A stretch of DNA of 64,000 bases. Origin: Opitutaceae bacterium. Lineage in GTDB: Bacteria > Verrucomicrobiota > Verrucomicrobiia > Opitutales > Opitutaceae. Positions 39,925-48,555 of the stretch are shown here, one piece after another. Where the stretch lies: positions 43,837 to 107,836 of the forward strand of contig JADJZJ010000005.1 in the NCBI GenBank assembly GCA_016715765.1, given 5' to 3'. The translations under genes and the position numbers were made by a program. Every line of letters begins with the position of its first letter. Positions within the stretch are counted from its first letter, which is position 1. The notes under the pieces are model-generated. The model had not been told where the DNA came from, ran no database searches, and was given only the letters and a program-made list of their open reading frames with translations.

Positions 39925-40833
39925 TCAATCAGCCTCGGTCCGCACTTGGGCCAGGAAGGCTGCCAGCACGGCATCGGGGGCGGGTGACTGCCGCCAGCCG
40001 ATGACGAGTCGGCTCTCCGGGGCCGGACCGGACAGGGGGCGGAAAATGACCTCGGGCGAGAGGTGACGGGCCTCCGAGGGCGTCATGAAGGTGGCGCCCA
40101 GGCCGGCGCGGACCAGGCCGATGCCGTTCGCGCGGGGCCAGACTTCCTCGGCGATGCGCGGGGCGACCCGGGCCGCGGCGAAGGCGGCGAGGATGCGGTC
40201 GAAAAATCCCGGATTGTGGGCGCGCGGGAAGAGCACGAACGGTGTGGTGGCCAGGTCGCGCAGCCGCAGCCGGGGGCGGGCGGCCAGCGGATGGCTGGAG
40301 GGCAGCAGCACCCCGTTGCGCTCGCGGAGCAGAACCCGGGTATTCAGTCCCGGGGTGGGCGTGTCGGGATGGAAAAACCCGCAGGCCAGTTCGCCCGCCT
40401 GCAGGGCGGCCAGTTGCGCGGACGTGGGCGACTCGTTCAGTTCCAGGCGGATGCCGGGATGCCGCCGGTGAAATTCGCGCAGGATGCCGGGCAGCACGGT
40501 GGCCATGGCAAGACCGGTGAAGGCGATGCGCAGGTGCCCGGTCGCGCCGCGGCCGAGGTCGCCCAGTTCGCTGCGCATGGCGGCGAGGTTGCGCAGCAGG
40601 GGCTCGACGCGCTCGAGCAGCAGGCGTCCGGCCGGGGTCAGCTCGGCGCCGCGCCGGGTGCGGTTGAGGAGATCCACGCCCAGGGCGGCCTCCAATTGGG
40701 CCAGCGCCCGGCTGAGGGCGGGCTGGGCCACGGCCAGCGACTCGGCGGCGCGGCGGAAATGCAGCTGGTGGGCGAGCTCGCGAAAATAGACGAGGTGCCG
40801 GATTTCAAAATCGAATTGATACTCGCGCGGCAT
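39925..40833 (-). CDS. LysR-family transcriptional regulator
   Basis: A 302-residue regulator. The winged-helix DNA-binding domain (HLVYFRELAHQLHFRRAAES, then LSRALAQLEAALGVDLLNRT) is followed by the periplasmic-binding-like effector domain. It is divergent from leuC with 64 bp between the starts, the classic arrangement of a LysR protein controlling its neighbour, so it may act on leuCD. The sequence resembles the BenM/CatR-like subgroup. The ATG at 40833 starts MPREYQFDFEIRHL; an ATG at 40899 is also in frame but overlaps leuC. Confidence 0.85.
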   Translation of the reverse strand: MPREYQFDFEIRHLVYFRELAHQLHFRRAAESLAVAQPALSRALAQLEAALGVDLLNRTRRGAELTPAGRLLLERVEPLLRNLAAMRSELGDLGRGATGHLRIAFTGLAMATVLPGILREFHRRHPGIRLELNESPTSAQLAALQAGELACGFFHPDTPTPGLNTRVLLRERNGVLLPSSHPLAARPRLRLRDLATTPFVLFPRAHNPGFFDRILAAFAAARVAPRIAEEVWPRANGIGLVRAGLGATFMTPSEARHLSPEVIFRPLSGPAPESRLVIGWRQSPAPDAVLAAFLAQVRTEAD

Positions 40834-40897
40834 CACCGGGAGCCAAATAAGTATTTCCCGGCATGGCAATCCTCTGGTAGCGTGCGGCCTTTCATCC

Positions 40898-42339
40898 ATG
40901 GCAAAATCACTCTTTCAAAAGGTCTGGGACGCCCACGCGGTCCGGACCCTGGCCAACGGCCAGACGCAGCTGCTCATCGGCACCCACCTGATCCACGAGG
41001 TGACCAGCCCGCAGGCCTTCGGCATGCTGCGCGACCTCGGGCTGAAGGTGGCCATGCCGCACCGCACGTTCGCGACCGTGGATCACATCGTGCCCACCGA
41101 CCAGCGGTCGGAGCCGTTCAGCGATCCGCTGGCGGACGAGATGATCAAGACCCTGAAGCGCAACTGCACCGAGCACGGCATCACGTATTTCGACCTCGCC
41201 TCGGGCCGGCAGGGCATCGTGCACATGGTCGGACCGGAGCAGGGCATCACCCAGCCGGGCACGACCATCGCCTGCGGTGATTCGCACACCTCGACCCACG
41301 GGGCGTTCGGTGCCATCGCGCTCGGCATCGGCACGACGCAGATCCGCGATGTGCTGGCCACGCAGACCATCGCCTTGGGCCGGTTGAAGGTCCGCCGCAT
41401 CAACGTCACCGGCCGGTTATCGCCGGGGGTCTACGCCAAGGACGTCATCCTCCACCTCATCCGCACCCTGGGCGTCAACGGCGGCACGGGTTTCGCCTAC
41501 GAATACGGCGGCGAGGTGTTCGACCGCTTCTCGATGGAGGAGCGCATGACCGTGTGCAACATGTCCATCGAGGGCGGCGCGCGGTGGGGTACGTGAATCC
41601 CGATGATACCACCTTCAGTTACCTCAAGGGCCGGCCCTATGCCCCCAAGGGCGCGGTCTGGGATGAGGCCGTGCGCCGCTGGCGGGCCGTGGCCAGCGAT
41701 CCGGGCTGTCATTACGACGATGTGGTCACGCTCCGCGGGGAGGACATTCCGCCGACCGTCACCTGGGGCATCAATCCCGGCCAGGGCATCAGCATCACGG
41801 AAACGGTGCCGGTGCCGCAGGAGGCCCGCACTGCCGATGAACGGGTTTCGATCGAGGAGGCGCTGGCCTACATGAAGCTCAAGCCCGGCGCCCCGATCAA
41901 GGGCACCAGGATTGACGTGGCCTTCCTCGGCAGCTGCACCAACGCCCGGTTGTCCGACTTCAAGGAGGTGGCCCGCTATCTCAAGGGCCGCCGCGTCGCA
42001 CCCGGAGTCAAGGCCATCGCCGTGCCCGGTTCGCAACTGGTCAGCCAGGTCTGCGCCGAGTTGGGCATCGACCAGGTCTTCCGCGAGGCGGGGTTCGACT
42101 GGCGGGAAGCCGGTTGCTCGATGTGTCTCGCGATGAATCCCGACAAGCTTGTCGGCGACCAGTTGTGCGCGAGTTCCTCCAACCGCAATTTCAAGGGCCG
42201 CCAGGGCAGCCCGACCGGGCGCACCCTGCTCATGAGTCCGGTGATGGTGGCGGCCGCGGCCGTGACCGGCGCCGTCGCCGATGCCCGCGAAGCCGGCGTG
42301 AGCCATAGGGCGTCACGCGGTTGCATTCTGACGCAGTGA
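40898..42339 (+). pseudogene. leuC: 3-isopropylmalate dehydratase large subunit with a one-base deletion
   Basis: Aconitase-family enzyme that isomerises 2- to 3-isopropylmalate in leucine synthesis. The first half runs MAKSLFQKVWDAHAV to MSIEGGAR in frame 2. At about 41583 one base is missing, the frame stops at TGA 41594-41596, and the second half continues in frame 1 with VGYVNPDDTTFSYLKGR. The iron-sulfur cysteines are in the second half (GSCTNARLSDF and CSMCLAMNPDKL). A single G added to the run at 41583-41584 restores a normal 480-residue protein. Because leuD and the rest look intact, a sequencing error is as likely as true decay. Confidence 0.92.
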
Positions 42340-42440
42340 AGTGCAGGGGCTTAAGCCTATCCAGCCAGACGACCAATCACCCACTGCTTCTTTCCCTGTC
42401 TTCAACTTCAACTTAAACTTAAGACTTAAAACTTTCAGCC

Positions 42441-43049
42441 ATGTCCCTCCAAAAGATCACCCAAGTCACCGGCCGCGGCGTGTGCGTCGCCGGCAACGAC
42501 ATTGACACCGACCGCATCATTCCGGCGCGCTTCCTCAAATGCGTCACGTTCGACGGACTCGGCGCCGGGCTGTTTGCGGACGACCGCAAGGCCGCGGCGG
42601 CTTCCGGCGGCGTGCATCCGTTGGACGATCCGCGGTTCCGGGGCGCCGCCGTGCTGCTGTCCGGGGCCAATTTCGGCTGCGGCAGCTCGCGGGAACACGC
42701 CCCGCAGGCCATCGCCAAGTCCGGGTTCCGCGCCGTGGTGGCGGAAAGCTACGCCGAGATTTTCTTCGGCAACTCCACCAATCTCGGCCTGCCCTGTGTC
42801 AGCGCCGCGCGGGAGGACATCCAGCGCGTGGCGGCGGCCGTGGCGGCCGATCCGGGTCTGGAACTCACGGTTGACCTGACTGCACTCGAACTGCGTTACG
42901 GCGCCGGCTCAATCAGGCTGACCATGCGGGATTCGGCCCGGGATGCGCTGGTCAATGGACGCTGGGACGCGATCGCCGAGCTGCTGGAGGGCTTGCCGGC
43001 CGTGGAGGCCACGACGGCGCGCTTGCCCTATCTTCGCGCCCCGGTTTGA
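42441..43049 (+). CDS. leuD: 3-isopropylmalate dehydratase small subunit
   Basis: A 202-residue partner of LeuC. GNDIDTDRIIPARFLK and SGANFGCGSSREHAPQAI are the family signatures. The 100-bp gap from leuC holds an AT-rich stretch with repeated CTTAAACTTAAGACTTAAAAC words just before the ATG. leuC-leuD is a standard pair; leuB and leuA are not in the window. Confidence 0.95.
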   Translation: MSLQKITQVTGRGVCVAGNDIDTDRIIPARFLKCVTFDGLGAGLFADDRKAAAASGGVHPLDDPRFRGAAVLLSGANFGCGSSREHAPQAIAKSGFRAVVAESYAEIFFGNSTNLGLPCVSAAREDIQRVAAAVAADPGLELTVDLTALELRYGAGSIRLTMRDSARDALVNGRWDAIAELLEGLPAVEATTARLPYLRAPV

Positions 43050-43101
43050 TTTTTAATGAACCTTTTGGCCCTTTCAGGCGTCACACTCGCGAACTCCCAA
43101 C

Positions 43102-43671
43102 ATGATCATTGCTGAAATTGAAGTCCTCAAGGGCGCCGGCGTCCTGATCTATCCCCTGGCGGTCTGCTCTGCAGCCGCCGTTTTCATCATCTGCGAGCGG
43201 GCCTTTGCCCTCCGCCGGGCGGCCATCATGCCCCAGGACCTCGTGGATGCGGTGATCGCCGGCCGTCCGCTCATGGGGGGCAAGCATACCGTGCTGGCCC
43301 GGATCGTGGAGTTCGCCGAGCAGCACAAGAACGACGAGGGGGCGGTCAAGGCCTTCGCCCGGCTCGAGGTCAACCGCATGGAGCGCGGCATCCCGTACCT
43401 GGACGTCATCTACGCGGCGGCGCCGCTGATCGGCCTGACCGGCACGGTGACCGGACTTTTGCAGGTCTTTTCCCAGATTTCCCCCGATACCGGCCTGCCG
43501 GACCCCGTGGCCTTCACGAAAGGCGTGGCGCTGGCGCTGTCCGCCACGGTCATCGGCCTGTGCATTGCGATTCCGTCGCTCGTTGGCAGCGGCTGGCTGC
43601 AGCGCAAGGTGGAGAACTATGCGGCGCAGCTCGATGTGCTGCTGGAACGTATCCTGACGCGGACCCGCTGA
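43102..43671 (+). CDS. exbB: MotA/TolQ/ExbB proton-channel family protein
   Basis: A 189-residue membrane protein. Helices are at about 15-32 (VLIYPLAVCSAAAVFIIC), 110-130 (YAAAPLIGLTGTVTGLLQVF) and 150-170 (ALSATVIGLCIAIPSLVG), the typical ExbB layout. With ExbD it forms an inner-membrane proton motor that energises TonB or Tol-type proteins. Its stop overlaps the exbD start by one base (TGATG). It lies 52 bp after leuD and is probably a separate or weakly linked unit. Confidence 0.9.
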   Translation: MIIAEIEVLKGAGVLIYPLAVCSAAAVFIICERAFALRRAAIMPQDLVDAVIAGRPLMGGKHTVLARIVEFAEQHKNDEGAVKAFARLEVNRMERGIPYLDVIYAAAPLIGLTGTVTGLLQVFSQISPDTGLPDPVAFTKGVALALSATVIGLCIAIPSLVGSGWLQRKVENYAAQLDVLLERILTRTR

Positions 43672-44069
43672 TGAGCCTGCTCCAACAGAAGCGGCGCAAG
43701 CGGCCCGAGCTGAACCTCGTGCCGTTGATCGACGTGCTCGTGATGCTGATTTTCTTCGCGTTCGTCACGATGCAGTTCAAGTCGGCGGCCACCCTCAATA
43801 TCACCCTGCCGAAGGTGGAGACCGCGGGCAAAAACGAGTTCAAGGGCAAGGTCACCATCGGCATCGACAAGGACGGCCTGGTCACCTTCAACAACAAGAA
43901 TGTCTCCGACGACCAGCTGCTCGCCCTGCTCCGCGAGGTGCGCAACATCGACAAGGACATTCCCGTGCTGATCATGGCCGACGAGACCACCCAGTTGAAG
44001 AAACTGGCGTTCGTCATGGATGCCTGCCGCAAGACCGGGTTGAACAAGTTCAGCCTGCAGAGCAGGTGA
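43671..44069 (+). CDS. exbD: ExbD/TolR-family biopolymer transport protein
   Basis: A 132-residue protein with one N-terminal helix (NLVPLIDVLVMLIFFAFVTMQF) that carries the conserved Asp (LID) of the proton path, and a periplasmic domain ending KFSLQSR. It is coupled to exbB by start-stop overlap. No tonB follows in this window, so the partner is encoded elsewhere. Nested palindromic element E begins 6 bp after the stop. Confidence 0.92.
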   Translation: MSLLQQKRRKRPELNLVPLIDVLVMLIFFAFVTMQFKSAATLNITLPKVETAGKNEFKGKVTIGIDKDGLVTFNNKNVSDDQLLALLREVRNIDKDIPVLIMADETTQLKKLAFVMDACRKTGLNKFSLQSR

Positions 44070-44075
44070 TGGGGG

Positions 44076-44247
44076 AGTAGCGAGTAGCGGGTAGTGGGTA
44101 GCGAGTAGTTGTAGGGGCGCACTTCATGTTCGCCCGTTGGACTATGTTCCGCGGTAGCGGCATGAACGGGCGCAGACGAGCTGCGCCCCTAGATTGAGCC
44201 ACCGCCGGATTTTTCTACTCGCTACCCGCTACCCGCTACTCGCTACT
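44076..44247. repeat. Nested palindromic element E
   Basis: Outer arms 44076-44108 / 44215-44247 pair at 32 of 33 positions and are tandem AGTAGCGAGTAGCGGGTAG words. Inner arms 44112-44138 / 44165-44191 begin TAGGGGCGCA and end TGCGCCCCTA, about 21 of 27 paired. It fills nearly all of the gap between exbD and the SDR gene. Confidence 0.92.
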
Positions 44248-44255
44248 ACAGCCCC

Positions 44256-44933
44256 ATGAAAATCGTCATCACGGGCGTCACGCGCGGACTGGGCCGGGCG
44301 CTGGCGGAGCGGTTCATCAAGGACGGGCACACCGTCATCGGCTGCGGTCGCAGCGGCGAGGCCATCTTTGACCTGCGCATGTCCCATGGTGCGCCCCATG
44401 ATTTTTCCGTCGTGGATGTGGCGCTCGACAACAAGGTGGCCGTCTGGGCGGCCAAGGTGCTGGAGAGTTCGAGTCCGCCCGACCTGCTGATCAACAATGC
44501 GGCGATCATGAACCGCCTGGCTCCACTTTGGGAACAGGATGACCGCGAATTCACCAAGCTGGTGGATGCGAACATCCGCGGTGTCGCCAACGTCATCCGG
44601 CATTTCGTTCCCGCCATGGTCGCCGCGAAGCAAGGCGTGATCGTGAACCTGAGTTCGGGCTGGGGTCGGAGCGTTTCACCCGAGGTCGCGCCCTATTGCA
44701 TGTCCAAGTGGGCCATCGAAGGCCTGACCAAGGCCCTGGCCGAGGAATTGCCGAAAGGCATGGCGGCCGTGCCCCTGAACCCCGGAACAATCGATACCGA
44801 CATGCTGCGCGCCTGCTGGGCCGATGGCGCGGCCGGTCACCCCAAGGCGGAAGAGTGGGCGACGGTGGCGGCGCCCTTCATTCTGAAACTGGGCGCCAAG
44901 GATAACGGCAAGTCGCTGAGCGTGCCGGCGTGA
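44256..44933 (+). CDS. Short-chain dehydrogenase/reductase
   Basis: A 225-residue SDR. ITGVTRGLGRALAE is the NAD(P) motif, LLINNAAIMN the NNAG-type motif, and LSSGWGRSVSPEVAPYCMSK holds Ser and YxxxK. The substrate is unknown. It is preceded by nested element E and followed, 5 bp after its stop, by element D, so it is bracketed by palindromic repeats. Confidence 0.88.
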   Translation: MKIVITGVTRGLGRALAERFIKDGHTVIGCGRSGEAIFDLRMSHGAPHDFSVVDVALDNKVAVWAAKVLESSSPPDLLINNAAIMNRLAPLWEQDDREFTKLVDANIRGVANVIRHFVPAMVAAKQGVIVNLSSGWGRSVSPEVAPYCMSKWAIEGLTKALAEELPKGMAAVPLNPGTIDTDMLRACWADGAAGHPKAEEWATVAAPFILKLGAKDNGKSLSVPA

Positions 44934-44937
44934 GCCA

Positions 44938-45008
44938 GTAGCTACGAGCGTGAGCGAGTGGACTGCGTGACCTGTGCCCAATCTCCACTCGCTCACGCTC
45001 GCAGCTAC
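44938..45008. repeat. Palindromic element D, copy 1
   Basis: Arms 44938-44962 / 44984-45008 pair at 24 of 25 positions (GTAGCTACGAGCGTGAGCGA type). It begins 5 bp after the stop of the SDR gene. A second copy with the same arms is at 53977-54049, and a diverged form is the outer arm at 39771. Confidence 0.92.
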
Positions 45009-45068
45009 ATAGGCGGATGACCGCCAACAACCCACTCGCTCACGCAGGCGGCCCGCCGCGGAGGGAAG

Positions 45069-45131
45069 CAGGGCAGGTCTTGCCTCCGGGGTGCGGATGG
45101 GCGCAAATGGCAGGTCACAGACCTGCCCTAC
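45069..45131. repeat. Palindromic element H, copy 1
   Basis: AGGGCAGGT at 45070-45078 pairs with ACCTGCCCT at 45121-45129; a smaller hairpin (45109-45115 / 45121-45127) shares the right arm. The CAGGTCnnnGACCTG core recurs at 48532 and 62316. It ends 2 bp from the stop of the DTW gene. Confidence 0.75.
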
Positions 45132-45132
45132 T

Positions 45133-45849
45133 TTATTCATCCGGCGTGCGGAGGTACCGGCTCCGCGTGCCGCTGCGGCCGGTGGTGACCCGCCGCGTGG
45201 CCGGATCGCTGTACGGATGCCGGCGGTAGCCGGGGCGGTTGGGATCGGCGGCGCACTTGATCTGATAATCCTGCATGCGCTGGAAAAGATCGAGGAGCTG
45301 GGCGGGCAGCTCGTACCGGTCGAGGCCGGATTTCTCGAGGGCGGTCAGCAACTCGTGCACGGCTTCGAGCGTGGACAGGCAGCCTTCCTGCGGTTGCTGC
45401 TTGATGACGAAGCGGCTGGGCGCGGCCGGCGTGAACATGATGCGGGGCAGGGCCTGCAAAGTCGGGCTCAACCGCAGCATCTTGCGCGCGCCGCTCCAGG
45501 TGGCATCGAGCACGAACACCACCAATTGCCGGCCGCCGAGGTCGGCGGCGGTGAGATCGCCGCGCGAAAGGTTGCGGGCGTTCGTGCCGGGGTAGAGCAG
45601 GACCGGGTAATTCCGCGGATCACTGATCAGCGCCTGCACCGCCTCATCCTGGTCGAAGCCGATGCCCATGTGGATTTCGCTGCTCGCGAGGCACAGATGG
45701 GTGAGCCTGCCGGTGCCGGCCTTCTCCTGCTTGAATTCCTTTGGATGCATGAGCAGCACGATGCGCGTCCGCGTTTGCATCGGCCGGATGGAAGAACACC
45801 AGCACAGGTCCTTGGGCCAGAAGCAGCGGTAACAGGTCTCGCGGCTCAT
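45133..45849 (-). CDS. DTW-domain tRNA-uridine aminocarboxypropyltransferase
   Basis: A 238-residue protein of the DTWD/TapT family, which adds the acp group from SAM to tRNA uridine. It shows the N-terminal zinc-like cysteines (CYRCFWPKDLCWC), the name-giving VLDATWSGARKM (DATW), and QEGCLSTLEA. Its C-terminal tail (RVTTGRSGTRSRYLRTPDE) is unstructured. It lies 7 bp downstream of the DPP-IV-like gene on the same strand. Confidence 0.88.
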   Translation of the reverse strand: MSRETCYRCFWPKDLCWCSSIRPMQTRTRIVLLMHPKEFKQEKAGTGRLTHLCLASSEIHMGIGFDQDEAVQALISDPRNYPVLLYPGTNARNLSRGDLTAADLGGRQLVVFVLDATWSGARKMLRLSPTLQALPRIMFTPAAPSRFVIKQQPQEGCLSTLEAVHELLTALEKSGLDRYELPAQLLDLFQRMQDYQIKCAADPNRPGYRRHPYSDPATRRVTTGRSGTRSRYLRTPDE

Positions 45850-45856
45850 GGCGGCG

Positions 45857-48055
45857 TCAATTCCGGTCCTGCAGGTGCCGGTTGAAGAACTCCATGATGC
45901 GCTGCTGCTGGCGGAGTTTCATCCTGGGATCACTGGTCATGTGCGTGGCGAGCTGTGGCAGCAGTTCATAGGTCCGGCCGGCCCGGAAGTACGCATCGGC
46001 GAGCTGGAGGGTGTGCTGGTAGTACACGTTGTCGTCGGTCATGCCATGGATGAGCAGCAGCGGACGGGTCAGCTGGTCGGCATAGGTCACGACATTGCTG
46101 ACGCGGTAGGCCTCGGGATTGTCCTGCGGCAGGCCGAGGTAGCGCTCGGTGTAGTACGTGTCGTAGTTTTCCCAGGTGGCGACGGGCGCACCGGCCATGC
46201 CGGCACGGAAAAAATCGGGCCGGCGGGCGACCGCCATGGCGGCAAAGTAACCGCCAAATGACCAGCCCGTTACGCCCACGCGCCCAAGATCGAGTTCGGG
46301 ATACATCGCGCCCAGCGCCTCAAGACCGGCGACCTGGTCCTCCAGGGCGATGTCGATGAGGTTGCCGCGCACGGCCCGCTGCCACTCCCGCCCGCGATAG
46401 GGGGTGCCGCGGCCGTCGAGGCGGACCACAATGTAGCCCTGGTCGGCGATCCACTGGCTCGTGAGATAGCTGCGGGCGCTGCTTGAGACGACCGTGATGT
46501 GCGGTCCGGCGTAGACATCGAGGATGACAGGATACTTCCGGCCTGACGCGAAGTCGCGCGGGCGCACGATCGAGGCGTTGAACTGCCGCGGCCCGCCGCT
46601 GGTGCGCGTGACTTCAACCCTTGGCACCTGGGTCGGGATTTCCGCGCGGGAGGGCAGGGTGGCGAGCCGCCGGCCGTTCGCATCGAGCACTTCACTGCCG
46701 GTGCGGCCGTCGAGCAGGCTGTAGGTATGGATCATCACCGTGCCGTTCCGGGCCATGGTGGCGCCGTGCATGCCGCGCTCCCGGGTCAGGGCGAAGCCGG
46801 GTCCGCCGGCCAAGGGGAAACGCCAGACGTGCGTTTCCCGCGGATCCGTGCCGCCGCTGACATAGAGCGATCCAGCGGAGTCGTAGGCATGGATCACACC
46901 CTTGTAGATGAACTCTGGCGGAGTGAGCACGCGCACGAGTTCGCCGCCAGCCGCGCGCAGCTCCACCTGCCAGGTGCCGCGAGACTCGGAGGTCCAGATG
47001 AACTCCCGGCCGCCGGCGAGCCAGAGCGGCATGTGCTTGCGGTCGAGATCCAGCCAGGCCGGATCGCCTTCGCGCAGCAGTTCACGGGTGACGCCGGTGG
47101 CGGGATCCGCCGCGAACAGGATTTGCTCCTGCTGGATGCGGTTCTGCACCAGCAGGCAGAGCGGGGCGCCGGGTTCGGACCAGGCCACCCGGGCGAGATA
47201 GGGGTACTGGGCGGCGTCCCAGGCAATCCAGCGCGTCGTACCGCCGGCCCGGGCGACCACGCCGAGCTGGACGGCCACATTGGCCGTGCCGGCCCGGGGG
47301 TAGCGAAACTTGACCGGCGGCTGCTCGGGGTGAAAGGCATCGGCCATGTAGCGAATCTCGACGGCCGACTCGTCGTTGCGCTGGTACGCCAGCCACTGCG
47401 AATCCGGCGACCACCAGTAGCCGCGCGTGCGATCCATCTCCTCCTGGGCCACGAATTCCGCTACTCCGTGGGTGATCGCGTCCGAGGCGCCGGTGGTGAC
47501 GGCCTGCACCGTGTTCGTGGCGAGTTCGATGACGTGCAGTTCGCCGCCGCTCACGGCGGCGACCGCGGTGCCGTCCGGGGAGAAGCGTGGATCAATCCAG
47601 TTGCGACCGGGCAGGGCGGTGACGGCCAGATCGTCGCGATTGACGACGTAAAGCCGGCCGGAAAGCGTGACCAGCAGGCGGCGTCCGTCCTCGGACAGGT
47701 CGAACCTGGTGAAGCCCTTCAGGCTCACCCGGGCGCGCTCGCGGCGGGCCTTTTCCTCGATGCTCAGTTCCTCCTCGGTGCTGCCGAGCAGCCGGGCGGG
47801 GGTGAGCAGCTCGCGTTCCGTTCCGGTGGCGACATCGAACTCATACAATCGCAGGACCGGGTCGCGCGGACCGCCGCGCAGGAACAGCACCGTCCGGCCG
47901 TCGGCGGTCAGTTGGGCGCCCACCGGCTGGCCCAGGGTGTAATTGCGGGTTTCGGCGAGGTCGCGGAAGAACTGCAGGTTGAGGTCAAGGGCGGGTTCGG
48001 TCGCGCCGAGACGGGCGACGGCCAGGATGGCGGCCAACAGGATGAGACGTGGCAT
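45857..48055 (-). CDS. DPP-IV-like S9 serine peptidase
   Basis: A 732-residue exported prolyl dipeptidyl-peptidase of family S9B. A signal peptide (LILLAAILAVARLGA) is followed by an eight-bladed beta-propeller (SPDGTAVAAVSGGELHVI; VAQEEMDRTRGYWWSPDS with the substrate-binding Glu pair), and an alpha/beta-hydrolase domain with GWSFGGYFAAM (catalytic S599), the Asp in GMTDDNVYY and the His in LATHMTSDP. It would trim X-Pro dipeptides from peptides. The ATG at 48055 is used; an ATG at 48070 overlaps the dtd stop. Confidence 0.93.
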   Translation of the reverse strand: MPRLILLAAILAVARLGATEPALDLNLQFFRDLAETRNYTLGQPVGAQLTADGRTVLFLRGGPRDPVLRLYEFDVATGTERELLTPARLLGSTEEELSIEEKARRERARVSLKGFTRFDLSEDGRRLLVTLSGRLYVVNRDDLAVTALPGRNWIDPRFSPDGTAVAAVSGGELHVIELATNTVQAVTTGASDAITHGVAEFVAQEEMDRTRGYWWSPDSQWLAYQRNDESAVEIRYMADAFHPEQPPVKFRYPRAGTANVAVQLGVVARAGGTTRWIAWDAAQYPYLARVAWSEPGAPLCLLVQNRIQQEQILFAADPATGVTRELLREGDPAWLDLDRKHMPLWLAGGREFIWTSESRGTWQVELRAAGGELVRVLTPPEFIYKGVIHAYDSAGSLYVSGGTDPRETHVWRFPLAGGPGFALTRERGMHGATMARNGTVMIHTYSLLDGRTGSEVLDANGRRLATLPSRAEIPTQVPRVEVTRTSGGPRQFNASIVRPRDFASGRKYPVILDVYAGPHITVVSSSARSYLTSQWIADQGYIVVRLDGRGTPYRGREWQRAVRGNLIDIALEDQVAGLEALGAMYPELDLGRVGVTGWSFGGYFAAMAVARRPDFFRAGMAGAPVATWENYDTYYTERYLGLPQDNPEAYRVSNVVTYADQLTRPLLLIHGMTDDNVYYQHTLQLADAYFRAGRTYELLPQLATHMTSDPRMKLRQQQRIMEFFNRHLQDRN

Positions 48056-48066
48056 GGGTCGAGGAA

Positions 48067-48519
48067 TCATTCGCGCAGGCGCGAGTCGATCACGAGCGTG
48101 ACCGGACCGTCATTCACGAGGGCGACCTGCATCATGGCGCCGAACCGGCCGGTGGCAACGGGGCGGCCGATGGCGGACTCCAGCTGGTGCACGAAATCCT
48201 CGTAGAGTGGAATGGCCAGTTCGGGTTTGGCCGAGTCGTTGAACGAGGGGCGGTTGCCCTTGCGGGTGCTGGCAATGAGGGTGAATTGGCTGACCACGAG
48301 CGCGCGGCCGGTGGTGTCGCGGATCGAGAGATTCATCTTGTCATCAGCATCGGGGAAAATGCGCAGGCCGGCGATCTTCTGCGCCAGCCAGGAAGCATCC
48401 TCGGGGGTGTCGCCGGTCGCGATGCCGAGCAGGACCAGCAGGCCGTGATCGATGGAACCAATAATCTGGCCATCGATGGTGACGCTGGCGGAAGCGACAC
48501 GCTGGATGACGGCGCGCAT
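48067..48519 (-). CDS. dtd: D-aminoacyl-tRNA deacylase
   Basis: A 150-residue enzyme that removes D-amino acids from tRNA. SQFTL (77-81) and the Gly-cisPro motif GPVT (138-141) fit the family position for position. It is upstream of the DPP-IV-like and DTW genes, so the three form a likely unit with two tRNA-related products. Confidence 0.96.
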   Translation of the reverse strand: MRAVIQRVASASVTIDGQIIGSIDHGLLVLLGIATGDTPEDASWLAQKIAGLRIFPDADDKMNLSIRDTTGRALVVSQFTLIASTRKGNRPSFNDSAKPELAIPLYEDFVHQLESAIGRPVATGRFGAMMQVALVNDGPVTLVIDSRLRE

Positions 48520-48531
48520 GGTTGGTCCGCA

Positions 48532-48552
48532 GGGCAGGTCGTAGACCTGCCC
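48532..48552. repeat. Short palindrome between fabV and dtd (element H type)
   Basis: GGGCAGGTC and GACCTGCCC pair perfectly around GTA. It lies 3 bp after the fabV stop and 12 bp before the dtd start, sharing its core with the elements at 45069 and 62316. Confidence 0.75.
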
Positions 48553-48555
48553 AGC

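Noticed and set aside
41554..41600. Programmed ribosomal frameshifting in leuC
   Set aside because: No slippery heptamer with a downstream pseudoknot is apparent, and LeuC is encoded in one frame elsewhere.
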